Notes: a model not told the origin generated them from the letters alone. Shown: positions 1-8,892, numbered from the stretch's first letter. The stretch is DNA of 64,000 nucleotides from Gemmatimonadota bacterium (GCA_022823145.1 JAJDXS010000004.1:124001-188000), one strand, 5' to 3'. Numbers and translations: made by a program.

Positions 1-707
1 GGGTGCATGTCCAGACGGACGTGGTCGAGGATGGCCGCCTTGTCCCTTCCGGCGAACCGCCCGGCCTGAATCCAGGCGTCCGGGAAGTGCTCGAGACGAT
101 CGCGGCCGAACAGGAGCATACCCCCGACCGTGGGCACCAGCCGACCCTGGTGCCGGGTCAACAGCCGAAGCGTCTCGAGGTTCCGGCGCGTCAGCCTGCG
201 CACCGGCGCGAAGAACTCGGAAGCTGCTCGGAAGTCCACCGCTTCCGAGTCATGTGCCGGCATGGGCCACTCGTCGAAGGTCTCCCCGATGGCGAACCGC
301 TGCATCTCGGCAATGAGTTGCGCATCGGCCTGCCGGTTGGTGGAGCCGACGCGGACGTAGGTTCCGCTCCTGAGCCCGGCTTTCCTGACGAAGTGGGGCC
401 GGGAAGCGCTCGGGTAGACCCTGACCGCCAGCAATTGCCTGTCCCGGAAGCTGATTGCTTCGATATCCGGGAGGAGCCTCGGCTGAATCGAGTCGGTGAT
501 CAGGTTCGCGGTGCGCTCCTCGAGGTCCAGGGCGTTGGTCACGCCGCGCAAGTCCCTGGTCCGATCGGACACACCGATGACAACGGTGCCGCCCGCCGTG
601 TTCGCGAAGGCGGCCACGGTGCGAACAAACCCCTGCGGCGACGACAGGTCCCGCTTGAACTCCAGTGTCTTGCCCTCCGGTCTCCGGAGTATGTCCGTGA
701 GGTCCAT
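1..707 (-). CDS. AlbA_2/Schlafen-type ATP-binding domain protein (partial, 3' end outside window)
   Basis: The minus strand is open from an ATG at 705-707 to the window edge, so the C-terminus is missing. The ATG follows GAGGGG. The N-terminus reads MDLTDILRRPEGKTLEFKRD, and a glycine-rich stretch (FANTAGGTVVIGV, about residues 32-44) follows. This is the signature of the AlbA_2 (Schlafen-like) domain of the COG2865 family, usually annotated as an ATP-binding or RecG-related transcriptional regulator. Residues about 100-125 (HFVRKAGL..GTYVRVGSTN) match the usual second half of that domain. Full-length members are about 400-500 aa with a C-terminal helix-turn-helix; only about 235 aa are visible. 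The cellular role is unknown; such genes are often found in accessory DNA. The next gene diverges at 873. Confidence 0.8.
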   Translation of the reverse strand, partial: MDLTDILRRPEGKTLEFKRDLSSPQGFVRTVAAFANTAGGTVVIGVSDRTRDLRGVTNALDLEERTANLITDSIQPRLLPDIEAISFRDRQLLAVRVYPSASRPHFVRKAGLRSGTYVRVGSTNRQADAQLIAEMQRFAIGETFDEWPMPAHDSEAVDFRAASEFFAPVRRLTRRNLETLRLLTRHQGRLVPTVGGMLLFGRDRLEHFPDAWIQAGRFAGRDKAAILDHVRLDMH

Positions 708-872
708 GATCCCCTCTTCACAGGTCGTTTGCCGGTAGCCGAATACTCGGCAATATACTCTGAAGCCCATTGCCCGGTAGAGCTTCCGGGTGGAAAGTGT
801 CACCATGGAATCAGAGGTCGATCAGCCGGGTGGGTCGATCACCGGCAGCAGGGCGACAAGGGAGTTCGTGCC
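708..872. promoter_or_regulatory. Divergent intergenic region, possible promoter
   Basis: This is a 165-bp gap between two divergent genes and is more AT-rich than its flanks. TTGCCG (729-734) and CGGCAA (748-753) form an inverted repeat, with GCCGA/TCGGC nested inside it. TATACT at 754-759 could be a -10 box for the plus-strand gene. GGGAG just before 873 is a credible ribosome-binding site. No precise promoter assignment is possible. Confidence 0.25.
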
Positions 873-2672
873 ATGAACAACACCGCAATCGAGAAGCGCA
901 CCTTCATGCAGGCCAGCCGGTCGACGGCTCGCCTGAAGCCGCGGGCACGCCGGGCCGCCGCGACGGCAATCGCCGCCCTCATCTCCTCCTCACTCAGCCC
1001 CGGCACCGAGGTGCTTGCTCAGGAGACGCCCGCTCCGGGACAGCAGGTCGCCCTCGTCACCGGCGCGACTTCCGGGCTGGGCCGCGAACTCGCGATTCGG
1101 CTGGGCGCGCGGGGTGACCACGTGATCGTGCACGGCCGGAACGAGGAGCGGGGTGCCGAGGTGGTGGACGCCATCAACGCGGCGGGACCGGGGAGCGCGC
1201 GCTTCCAACGCGCCGATTTCGCGTCGCTGGCCCAGGTGCGCGAGTTCGCGGAAACGCTGCTGGCGGACTACGACCGGCTGGACATCCTGATCAACAACGC
1301 GGGGTTCGGTTCGGCGCCCGACGAGCGGTGGGTGACCGAGGACGGGCACGAATACCGCTTCCAGGTGAACTACCTGTCGACCTTTCTGCTGACGCACATG
1401 CTGATGCCGCGGCTGCTGGCGAGCGTGCCGGCGCGGATCGTGAACGTGTCGTCGGGGGCGCAGACGCCGATCGACTTCGACGACGTGATGATCGAGAACA
1501 ACTTCAGCGGGCGGCGTGCCTACGCGCAGAGCAAGCTGGCGCAGATCATGTTCACGCACGACCTGGCGGAGCAGCTGGAAGGGACCGGCGTCGTGGTCGG
1601 TTCGCTGCATCCGGCGACCTTCATGCCCACCGAGATGGTGCGGCGGGCCGGGGCGACGCCGCGTTCCACGATCGCCGAGGGTGCCGACGCGACGATGCAG
1701 GTGGTCGACTCGGACGACTTCGAGAGCGGGCAGTACTTCAGCGGGCTCACGCCGCGTCGCGCCAACGATCAGGCCTACGATCCGGAGGCGCGGGCCCGGC
1801 TGAGGGAGCTGAGCGAGGAGCTGACGGGGATCGGGTTCGGAGGACAGGACCGCCGCAACCTTACGGACGAGCAGCGTGCCGAATTGCAAGCGCGCCAGGC
1901 GGCGATGAGGACCGCGCCCCGGCCCATCGAGGGCATCAACTCGATCTGGATCGACAAGTTGACCTGGATGGAGGTGCGGGACGAGATCGCCGGGGGCGGG
2001 ACGACTGCGATCATCGCGACCGGCGGGGTCGAGCAGAACGGCCCGTACATGGCGGGCGGCAAGCACAACTACGTGCTCGAGGCGATGTGCGACGCGATCG
2101 CGCGCGAACTGGGCAACACGCTGTGCGCGCCGGTCATGAAGTACGTGCCCGAGGGGGACCCCGAGAACATTCGCTACCCCGGCACGCTGAGCGTGCGCCA
2201 GGAGACCTTCCGCATGATGCTGGAGGACGTGGCCAACAGCCTGAAGAGCCAGGGGTTCACCGACGTCGTCTTCATCGGCGACAGCGGGGGCAACCAGAAC
2301 GGGATGTCGGAGACCGCGGACAGGCTCAACGAGTACTGGGGCGGTGCGGCGCGGGCCCACTATGTCGAGGAGTACTACCGCGAGGACATCTGGAGCTGCG
2401 AGTTCCTCAAGAAGGAGCTGGGGATCTTCCAGCAGCCCGACATCTGTTCCGCGACACGGGACATCTACCACGACGACGTGCACTATTCATCGATCGTCGC
2501 GACGGTCGACCCGGAACACATCCGGGCGCGGCAGCGGATCGAGGCGGGACTCTATTCGATCAACGGGGTGGAGTTGGGGCCCGTGGAACGCACGGTGGAG
2601 ATCGGCCGGGCGCTGATCGAGTACCGCACGCGGATCACGGTGCGCGCGATACGCGAGAGCATGGCGCGATAG
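873..2672 (+). CDS. Exported short-chain dehydrogenase fused to a creatininase-like domain
   Basis: The 599-aa protein starts at an ATG preceded by GGGAG. Residues 1-50 carry an arginine-rich n-region and a hydrophobic stretch ending near VLAQ, an export signal. Residues about 58-310 are a classical SDR: TGATSGLGRE for the cofactor loop, NNAG, and YAQSK with the catalytic Tyr and Lys. From about residue 350 the protein becomes a creatininase-family domain (IWIDKLTWMEVRD, GGVEQNGPY, GDSGGNQ). In that half the canonical metal-ligand words EQHGPH and GHGGN are replaced by EQNGPY and GDSGGN, so metal binding is altered or lost. The substrate is unknown. An SDR fused to an amidohydrolase fold in one exported polypeptide is unusual. 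Related domains occur twice in the gene at 3098-4897. Confidence 0.85.
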   Translation: MNNTAIEKRTFMQASRSTARLKPRARRAAATAIAALISSSLSPGTEVLAQETPAPGQQVALVTGATSGLGRELAIRLGARGDHVIVHGRNEERGAEVVDAINAAGPGSARFQRADFASLAQVREFAETLLADYDRLDILINNAGFGSAPDERWVTEDGHEYRFQVNYLSTFLLTHMLMPRLLASVPARIVNVSSGAQTPIDFDDVMIENNFSGRRAYAQSKLAQIMFTHDLAEQLEGTGVVVGSLHPATFMPTEMVRRAGATPRSTIAEGADATMQVVDSDDFESGQYFSGLTPRRANDQAYDPEARARLRELSEELTGIGFGGQDRRNLTDEQRAELQARQAAMRTAPRPIEGINSIWIDKLTWMEVRDEIAGGGTTAIIATGGVEQNGPYMAGGKHNYVLEAMCDAIARELGNTLCAPVMKYVPEGDPENIRYPGTLSVRQETFRMMLEDVANSLKSQGFTDVVFIGDSGGNQNGMSETADRLNEYWGGAARAHYVEEYYREDIWSCEFLKKELGIFQQPDICSATRDIYHDDVHYSSIVATVDPEHIRARQRIEAGLYSINGVELGPVERTVEIGRALIEYRTRITVRAIRESMAR

Positions 2673-2730
2673 GGGACGGGCGGACCCGGTCCGGGGCCGG
2701 GCCCGCGCTGTCCGTGCAAGCCGCCGCGCG

Positions 2731-3051
2731 TCAGGCGCCCGGCAAGCGGTATGAGACGGACTTCGCGACCGCTTCGTCGATGTCCTCCGCGGTCAGAAGA
2801 ACGGTCACCGTTACCGTGAGCGCGCCCGCGGCGGCGATGTTGAGCGAAAGCGCGGTCGCGGCGGCCTCGTCCGGAAGGTCGGCGATCAGGAAGAGATCGC
2901 AATCGCCGAAGGCGTAGTAGAAGCCTTCAAGGGTGCCGCCGACGCTCTCGATGGTGCTGCGCAGGGCGGCCTCGCGGCCGGTGCCGCCCTCGGCGAGCAG
3001 CCCCTTCAGTCCCGATTGGGTGTAGCTGGTGCGGAACATGTACCTGGCCAT
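2731..3051 (-). CDS. GYD domain protein
   Basis: This 106-aa cytoplasmic protein begins MARYMFRTSYTQSGLKGLL and ends in a short beta strand. The order matches the GYD family (PF08734), small ferredoxin-fold proteins of unknown role: a YTQ.G.KGL start, an ESVGGTLEGFYYAFGDCD centre and a final beta strand. The start is supported by AGGAGG 6-7 bases upstream. It is the last gene of the minus-strand run that begins near 8.8 kb and lies 46 bp after the double creatininase gene. An inverted repeat, TGTAAA/TTTACA, sits directly upstream (3062-3079), so it may have its own regulated promoter. Confidence 0.8.
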   Translation of the reverse strand: MARYMFRTSYTQSGLKGLLAEGGTGREAALRSTIESVGGTLEGFYYAFGDCDLFLIADLPDEAAATALSLNIAAAGALTVTVTVLLTAEDIDEAVAKSVSYRLPGA

Positions 3052-3062
3052 GCGTCCTCCTT

Positions 3063-3085
3063 GTAAACACGGCTTTACATTGTGT
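3063..3085 (+). repeat. Copy A of a dispersed 23-bp element GTAAAC-N6-TTACATTGTGT
   Basis: GTAAAC, six variable bases and TTACATTGTGT occur here and again on the opposite strand at 27336-27358, with the same N6 spacing. Here the element overlaps the inverted repeat TGTAAA(3062-3067)/TTTACA(3074-3079) and lies just upstream of the ribosome-binding site of the GYD gene, where an operator would be expected. AT-rich words of this length are rare in this GC-rich window. Its function is inferred only. Confidence 0.45.
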
Positions 3086-3097
3086 CGTGTCCAGTTG

Positions 3098-4897
3098 TCA
3101 CTGGCGATTCGCGATCCTTTGCTCGATCAGGCGCGCGGTGCGCTCGGCGCGGGCGTCTGAAATCTTGCGCCCGAGTTCCAGCGACCTGCCCAGATCGGCG
3201 ATGGAAAACCCGTCGATGACCGCCTGGCCGGCCTTTACCCGTGCCGCCCAGCGCACCGAGGCGGGATCGTCGAGCATCATGTTGAGCGTGATGGTCGGGT
3301 TGTCGTGGAGTCCGTCGCTGGTCATGTCGTCGGTGACGACGCCAAGGTCGCGCAGCACGTTCGGGCTGCCCGGCGGGGCGCGGTAGTACTCCGGGATGAA
3401 GTGGACGACGGCTTCGCCATCCCAGGCCTCGGTCAGAGCGGTGGCCACGTTGTCCATGCCGCGCTGGTTCCCGCCGCTGTCGCCGATCAGCACGATGTTC
3501 TCGAAGCCGTGCATCCTGAGGCTGTGCGCGACATCGGTGAGCACCGCCTCGAAGGTCTCCTGGCGCAGGCTGATGGTGCCCGGGCTGGTCATGTGACCGC
3601 TGGGCGGATCGATGTTGCCCTCGGGCACGGTCTCGATCACGGGGGCGCAGAGCGCGTTGCCGAGCTTCTTCGCGATCGCCGGGCAGTTGGCGCGGAGCAC
3701 GTTGTTGTGCTTGCCCGTGACCAGCCAGGGTCCGTTGGGCTCGACACCGCCGGTGGAGATGATGGCCGTGGTCTTGCCCGCCGCGAGCGCGTCGCGGACG
3801 TCCATCCAGGTCATCTCCTCGATCCAGACGGTGTTGACTTCCGGCAGCGGGTTCGGCGTGTCGACGCAGTTGTAGATGTTGGCGCTGCACTGGCCGCCTC
3901 CCATCGAGCGCGGATCGGGGGCCGGGCGCTGGCCGCCTCCCGGACGCCCAGCCTGCCCCCCGGCCGCGCGCCGCATGGCCGCGAACTGCGCCGACCGGTC
4001 GGGAGCGGGCAGTGTTCCCCGGTTGGCGATGGCCTCGCGGATCGCGTCGGCGGTGTGCTCGGCCCGGAACGCCACGATCTCGCGGGCCCGCTCGAGCGAC
4101 TCGACGCGGTCCTCGATCGAGACGCCGTTGATCGTCGCCTTGCCCGCCGCGACGCGCTCGTCGTAGCGCACCGAGAACGGGTCGTCGTACAACATGTTGA
4201 GGGTGATGATCGGGTCGTCGTGCATGCCTTCGTTCTCGCCGGCCTCGAGCCCGCGGAAAGCCATGTAGCGTGTCACCGCGTTGTAGTCGTAGTACTCCTG
4301 CACGTGGGCCACGACGGCCGCGCCCGCGAACTGCTCGTTAAGCCGCTCGGCCACTGCACGCTGGCCGCCCTGATTCCCGCCGCTGTCGCCGATGAAGATG
4401 ATGTTGCGGAACCCGTGCATCTTGAGGCTGTGTGCGACATCGGTCAGCAGCGCCTCGAAGGTCTCCTGTTGCAGGCTCAGGGTGCCTGGACTGGTCATGT
4501 GGCCGCTGGGCGGGTCGATGTTGCCCTCGGGCACCAGCTTGATGATCGGAGCGCACAGCGCGTCGCCCAGTTCGCGCGCGATCGCGTCGCAGTTGGCGCG
4601 CAGCACGAAGTTGTGCTTGCCCGTCGCGAGCCAGGGGCCGTTGGGCTCGACGCCGCCGGTGGGGATGATGGCCGTGGTCTTGCCGTCGGCCAGGGCGTCG
4701 CGAACATCCATCCACGTCATATCCTCGATCCAGATCGTGTTCGGCGCGGGGAGCGGATTCGGCGTGTCGCGGCAGTTGTAGACGTTGGCCGCACAGTTGC
4801 CGCCGCCCATGCTGTTCGGGTCGCGCTCCGGGCGCTGCTGGGCCGTGACTCCGGTCGCGGTGACGAGCAGGGCACCGGTGAACAGGATGGTTCGCAT
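3098..4897 (-). CDS. Exported protein with two tandem creatininase-like domains
   Basis: The 599-aa product starts at ATG 4895-4897, preceded by GGAGGAAT; an in-frame ATG 14 codons upstream lacks a site. A signal peptide (residues 1-20, ending TAQQ) is followed by two homologous halves, about residues 30-305 and 340-599. Each half opens with MGGGxCxANxYNCxDTPNPLP and then carries GGVEPNGPW, TGKHN and GDSGGNQ. Canonical creatininases are single-domain, about 240-260 aa, and use EQHGPH, TD and GHGGN for metal binding; both halves here have lost those histidines in the same way. A conserved HDDP/HDNP late in each half may compensate. A Gly/Pro/Gln-rich linker joins the halves. This is a periplasmic enzyme or binding protein of unknown substrate. 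Confidence 0.8.
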   Translation of the reverse strand: MRTILFTGALLVTATGVTAQQRPERDPNSMGGGNCAANVYNCRDTPNPLPAPNTIWIEDMTWMDVRDALADGKTTAIIPTGGVEPNGPWLATGKHNFVLRANCDAIARELGDALCAPIIKLVPEGNIDPPSGHMTSPGTLSLQQETFEALLTDVAHSLKMHGFRNIIFIGDSGGNQGGQRAVAERLNEQFAGAAVVAHVQEYYDYNAVTRYMAFRGLEAGENEGMHDDPIITLNMLYDDPFSVRYDERVAAGKATINGVSIEDRVESLERAREIVAFRAEHTADAIREAIANRGTLPAPDRSAQFAAMRRAAGGQAGRPGGGQRPAPDPRSMGGGQCSANIYNCVDTPNPLPEVNTVWIEEMTWMDVRDALAAGKTTAIISTGGVEPNGPWLVTGKHNNVLRANCPAIAKKLGNALCAPVIETVPEGNIDPPSGHMTSPGTISLRQETFEAVLTDVAHSLRMHGFENIVLIGDSGGNQRGMDNVATALTEAWDGEAVVHFIPEYYRAPPGSPNVLRDLGVVTDDMTSDGLHDNPTITLNMMLDDPASVRWAARVKAGQAVIDGFSIADLGRSLELGRKISDARAERTARLIEQRIANRQ

Positions 4898-4997
4898 GGC
4901 TATTCCTCCGGGGTTTCGATGGGTGGGAGATGAACGCATCGTACGTCATTGGCGGGACGCTCGCCAGCGCTCCAGCGGCCTGGCTCGCCGTGCGCGT

Positions 4998-6194
4998 TCA
5001 GCCCCGGTGAATCTCTTCCGCGGCTCTCAGCCCCGACTCGATGGCGCCGTTGATCCATCCCCGGGCTGCGGAAATATGCTCGCCCGCGAAGTGGACGGGT
5101 CCCTCGGGCCGGGCGAGCTCGGCGGTGAGCTGGCTGTCCTGGGTGGGCGTGGGGTCCGCCCATGCGGCGCGGCTCCACGGATCCCGCTGCCACGAATAGG
5201 ACGCGCCGGACATGGCATGGGCGGCGGCGCCCGGCAGGAAGCTCTCCCAGTGGGCGAGCACCCGGGCGACGCGGGAGTCGTCGTCGAGCGCATCGAGTTC
5301 GTCCGCGAGACTGCCCCGCACGTACGTGAGCAGGACGCCCTCGGGGCCCGGTGCGTCCCAGGTCGGATGCCACAGCTCTTCGGGCCAGTCTGTCGTTCCC
5401 CAGCCGTTGAGCCCCTCGGCCTCCCAGAACCGCGCCCGAAACCGGACGAACACCCGCGTGGCGCTCTGGTAGCCGAAGCCTCCGTGCATCGCCTCAGTCT
5501 TGGCAGGGGAAAGGGCCGGCGAGAAGCGGATGCCGGAAAGAAGCGGCACCGGCACGGTCACCAGCACCCTGTCCGACTCGTAGCCCTGGCCGTTGCCGGT
5601 GGTGATGCGAACCGTGCTCCCGGCGACGATTTCGGTCACCGGCGATGCCGTCGCCACCCGGCTGCCCAGTTCCGCGGCGAACGCGGCCGGCAAGCGGTCG
5701 CTACCGCCCCGGATCTTCACGAAGTCCGGCCATTCCGACAGGAAGGAACGCGGGGGAATGGTGGCCCGCGCTCCGGCCTGGACGCGGAGGAAGAGGCCGT
5801 CTTCCGGGTAGAAGCGGTCCGTCTCCAATCTGAAGTGGCGCGCGTACCCCAGAGTGAGGTCGTGCTCCGGCGGTATCCGCGCTGCGCCTGCCTCGGCGGA
5901 GTGCCCGGCGGCAAACGGGGAGCGCCGGGTAAGAACGCGCCCTCCTACCCGGTCACGCGCTTCGAGCACGGTCACCTCATGGCCCGCGCGGGAGAGTTCG
6001 TAGGCCGCGGTCAGACCGGAAACGCCGGCGCCGACCACGACGATGCGCAGGGGCCTGCCGGCCGGGGTCAGCGCTCCGGGGGAGTCTTCCGGTTCGACCG
6101 GACTTGAGCACGCGATCAGACCCAGTCCCGCCAGTCCGCCGAAGCGACGAACGAATTCGCGTCGGCTTACCGATTCAACTGCACAGCCGCGCAC
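4998..6194 (-). CDS. Tat-exported flavin-containing amine oxidase (lipoprotein-like)
   Basis: The protein is about 398 aa if begun at GTG 6192-6194; an ATG at 6257 is in frame but would overlap the upstream gene by 46 bp. The N-terminus has a twin-arginine motif (SRREFVRRF) and then a hydrophobic stretch ending in a lipobox-like GLIACSS. A Rossmann FAD-binding motif VVVGAGVSGLTAAYELSRAG follows, then the flavin amine oxidase signature EARDRVGGRV. The C-terminus has HFAGEHIS..GWINGAIESGLRAA, the usual FAD-contacting end of monoamine oxidase and phytoene desaturase-like proteins. Its substrate is presumably a periplasmic amine. It sits between a barrel-like protein (17 bp upstream) and the double creatininase gene (100 bp downstream) and is probably cotranscribed with them. 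Confidence 0.85.
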   Translation of the reverse strand: MRGCAVESVSRREFVRRFGGLAGLGLIACSSPVEPEDSPGALTPAGRPLRIVVVGAGVSGLTAAYELSRAGHEVTVLEARDRVGGRVLTRRSPFAAGHSAEAGAARIPPEHDLTLGYARHFRLETDRFYPEDGLFLRVQAGARATIPPRSFLSEWPDFVKIRGGSDRLPAAFAAELGSRVATASPVTEIVAGSTVRITTGNGQGYESDRVLVTVPVPLLSGIRFSPALSPAKTEAMHGGFGYQSATRVFVRFRARFWEAEGLNGWGTTDWPEELWHPTWDAPGPEGVLLTYVRGSLADELDALDDDSRVARVLAHWESFLPGAAAHAMSGASYSWQRDPWSRAAWADPTPTQDSQLTAELARPEGPVHFAGEHISAARGWINGAIESGLRAAEEIHRG

Positions 6195-6211
6195 GGCCGG
6201 CAGCTCACACG

Positions 6212-7111
6212 CTATCTGCCGAATGCGTACGAAAAGTTGACGATCGGCAAACAGCACTCACCATCTCCGTCGCTCCAGGCACCGAAGACCGCGACCTCGG
6301 TGGAAAAGCGGTCGCCCATGATGCGGACTCCTCCGGACAGGACGTAACCTACCCGGTCGGGAAGAACATAGTTCTCCGAGATGAGCTTGATGCGGCGACT
6401 GACGCGGGTCTCGCCCCCCAGCATGAAAGCTGGCTCGTTGACAAGCTCGTCTCCCGAGTAGAAGTAGCCCAGTCCCGCGGACAGAGCCCTGTCCGAGTTA
6501 CCGAAAGTGCCCACCCCGTAAGCCACTCCGACCATCTCGTCGTCGAAGAGGAAGACGAGCGTTCCGACTGACGCCTGTGCCATGGGCGTGCGGACCACCT
6601 GCACCTTTGGAGCAAGGTAGAACGGCTCGAACTCCCCGAAGAGCACGGGTGCTCCGCCGGCTAGCGTGACACGGTCCGTGACACCGACCGCAGCGAACGG
6701 CAGGACGACCACGTAGGTGCCGACGTACGATTCACCCCGGGCGAGTGAGCGTCCGGTAGCGGTGAAGAACAGCCGGGTTCCGCCGGGATCCTCACTCCAG
6801 AACTCTCCGCCCTGGACGCGCCCACGGGCCGGAGCGATCTCCCGAAGCTGGGATCGATCGACCTCGAGCCGCACGCCGCTCACGGTCACGAGGACCACCT
6901 GCTCCTCATCCAGTTCCACGATGCTCGCAAAGAGCACGGATCCGTCGCCGAGCTGAATCTCGTAGACGGTTTCGCCCGGATCGGGGATGTCCACCGCAGC
7001 CTGGGCGCGGATCGCATCCGGCAGGAGGGGCGAAGCGACCAGCACCGGAGCGATGAAGACCAGGGCTCGCAAGTAACTGATGGAAGGCATCGGGAGGAAT
7101 CTTTTTGTCAT
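6212..7111 (-). CDS. Exported beta-rich protein, probable outer-membrane protein
   Basis: This 299-aa protein starts at ATG 7109-7111 after GAAGGA. Its signal peptide ends near IRAQA. A small N-terminal beta domain (residues about 45-95, YEIQLGDGSVLFASIVEL..VRLEV) precedes a long region of alternating short beta strands ending in NFSYAFGR. An aromatic residue near the C-terminus and repeated amphipathic strands fit an outer-membrane barrel, but no named family is recognised. It lies 57 bp downstream of the symporter gene on the same strand and 17 bp upstream of the amine oxidase, so it is probably part of the same transcript. Confidence 0.65.
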   Translation of the reverse strand: MTKRFLPMPSISYLRALVFIAPVLVASPLLPDAIRAQAAVDIPDPGETVYEIQLGDGSVLFASIVELDEEQVVLVTVSGVRLEVDRSQLREIAPARGRVQGGEFWSEDPGGTRLFFTATGRSLARGESYVGTYVVVLPFAAVGVTDRVTLAGGAPVLFGEFEPFYLAPKVQVVRTPMAQASVGTLVFLFDDEMVGVAYGVGTFGNSDRALSAGLGYFYSGDELVNEPAFMLGGETRVSRRIKLISENYVLPDRVGYVLSGGVRIMGDRFSTEVAVFGAWSDGDGECCLPIVNFSYAFGR

Positions 7112-7168
7112 GATTTTCCTTCGCGTTTTTGCCGAGGCGCCAGTCGGCGCCGAAGGTGGCTCCGAGGA

Positions 7169-8596
7169 CTATCCGTGCAATGCTTCGATCCGCCCGATCA
7201 TTTCGCGGGATTCGCGCGGACCGAAAAGCCCACCCAGGATCATGGCTGCGGCGCTGGCGGCGAGCGCGACGACCACCGGTGCCACGCCGATGTCGACAAT
7301 GCCAAGCTGCACTACCATGTACACCGACGCGCCCGAAACGACGGCCCCGACGCCGCCTGCCAGGTTGGCCCGCTTCCACCAGAGGCCGGCCACGGTGGGG
7401 ACGAACAGGCTGGAGCTGAGCACGCCGACCCCGGCCGTGTAGAACTGGGTGATCAGCTCCGGCGGAGAGAATGCCCACAGAAGGGCCGCGATCCCGATCA
7501 CCCAGGTCGTGACGATACGCACGATCCCGAGGGTGCGTTCGCTTGCGCGGCCGCGCCCGACTCCGCCCAGGATGTCGTGCGCGATCGCCGAGCTGCAGGC
7601 GAGAAGAAGCGCGTCCGTGGTGGACATGACGGCGGCGAGCACGGCCGCGACCGCGATGCCGCGGATCAGCGGCGGGAACTGCGTTTCCATTACGCGCAGG
7701 AAGAGCTCGTCCGCGTCGAGAAGGCCCGGAAAGTCCATGCGGCCGACCGGCACGACGACGAGCACCGCGGCGAGGATCATCACGCTGTACACGAGCATCG
7801 ACAGGTTCAGCGACATGCGCGCGCTGTCGGCGTCGCGGGCCGTGAAGACCCGCATGACGATATGCGGGATCACCGGGATGGCCGTGGCCCAGATCACGAA
7901 GTAGCCGAGGTAGCTGGACACGGGCCGGTGCGCGACCTGTCCCAGTTCGGGCGCCACGGCCGTGGCCTGGCTCATGATCTCGAAGGGCGATCCCACCCGC
8001 CACAGGAGCACGGCGGCCGTGCCAACCACGACCAGCACCATGAGGAAGCCCTGGATCACGTCGGTCCAGGTGATCGCCACCATCCCCCCGAACGAGACGT
8101 AGACGACGAACACCACCGTCGCGATCGCCAGCGCCGTGTTGTACGGGATTCCCAGCAGCGCCTCGGCGGCGATGCCGGCCGCCTTGAGCTGCGCCACGAT
8201 GTAGATGGTGAAGGCGATGACGATGAGGATCGGGACCAGGTAGCGAACCAGCGCGTGCGGATACCGGAAGCTCAGGAAGTCGGTGATCGTGAACTTGCCG
8301 AAGTTGCGGAGCGGCCTGGCGACGAGGATCGAAGCGAGCGAAAAGCCGACCACCGACCCGCCGAAGAGCGCGAGCGTCGCCGGAATGCCCTGCGCGTACG
8401 CCAGCCCCATGACACCGATGATCGACCCGCCGCTCGCCAGCGCCGCCATGATCGCCATCGAGTTGACGACCGTGCCGATGCGCCTGCCCGCGACCCAGTA
8501 CTCGCTGCGCGAGGTCAGCACCTTCTTCGACGCCCAGATCCCGATCCCGATGCAGGCGGCCAGGTAGACGCCGACTAGGATGCGCTCGAGGAGCAT
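7169..8596 (-). CDS. Sodium:solute symporter (SSS family)
   Basis: The 475-aa inner-membrane protein begins MLLERILVGVYLAACIGIGI. It carries the SSS core: YWVAGRRIGTVVNSMAIMAALASGGSIIG in the first helices, then about a dozen further hydrophobic segments, TDALLLACSSAIAHDI near helix 9 and a short cytoplasmic tail. The substrate cannot be deduced; the family imports sugars, carboxylates and amino acids with sodium. Its ATG overlaps the TGA of the small upstream membrane gene by one base, which implies translational coupling and a two-protein transporter. Confidence 0.9.
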   Translation of the reverse strand: MLLERILVGVYLAACIGIGIWASKKVLTSRSEYWVAGRRIGTVVNSMAIMAALASGGSIIGVMGLAYAQGIPATLALFGGSVVGFSLASILVARPLRNFGKFTITDFLSFRYPHALVRYLVPILIVIAFTIYIVAQLKAAGIAAEALLGIPYNTALAIATVVFVVYVSFGGMVAITWTDVIQGFLMVLVVVGTAAVLLWRVGSPFEIMSQATAVAPELGQVAHRPVSSYLGYFVIWATAIPVIPHIVMRVFTARDADSARMSLNLSMLVYSVMILAAVLVVVPVGRMDFPGLLDADELFLRVMETQFPPLIRGIAVAAVLAAVMSTTDALLLACSSAIAHDILGGVGRGRASERTLGIVRIVTTWVIGIAALLWAFSPPELITQFYTAGVGVLSSSLFVPTVAGLWWKRANLAGGVGAVVSGASVYMVVQLGIVDIGVAPVVVALAASAAAMILGGLFGPRESREMIGRIEALHG

Positions 8597-8802
8597 CAGT
8601 CCGAATCGGCCCGGCGCCGGAGGAAGGCCACCAGCGTGACCGTGGGCGAAATCAGCATCAGGGCCGCGATCAGCCAGCCGAACACGGCCATCCCGCCGAC
8701 CTCGAGGTCGCGCCACGCCGGGATGAACGCGAACGCGGCGAACACGATGAGGAAGACGAGCGTCGCGCCTTCGCGGCGTACCATAGGGAAGCAGGACTTC
8801 AT
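8596..8802 (-). CDS. Small two-helix membrane protein, likely symporter partner
   Basis: This 68-aa protein starts at ATG 8800-8802. It has two hydrophobic segments (about residues 14-32 and 38-60), a basic end and an RRRADSD tail. Small two-helix proteins directly upstream of SSS symporters are common (DUF3311 and DUF4212 types), and this one has the right size, topology and position. The stop codon overlaps the symporter start by one base. A second example of the arrangement is at 24771-26669. It is assigned by context rather than by a recognised motif. Confidence 0.7.
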   Translation of the reverse strand: MKSCFPMVRREGATLVFLIVFAAFAFIPAWRDLEVGGMAVFGWLIAALMLISPTVTLVAFLRRRADSD

Positions 8803-8892
8803 GGGGTGGGAACCTCGGGCGTTGCGGGCGGACGGCGCAACCGGTGTCCGGGCCGCCGGGGGTCGGTCGTCACCGTCAAATGCCAATTGTAT

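Noticed and set aside
3..872. Long plus-strand frame upstream of the SDR-creatininase gene
   Set aside because: It is the shadow of the minus-strand AlbA_2 gene; the minus frame has clear family motifs and the plus translation does not.
7175..8578. 467-codon plus-strand frame opposite the symporter
   Set aside because: Composition is Arg/His/Asp-rich with no hydrophobic pattern; it is an antisense shadow caused by high GC at third positions.
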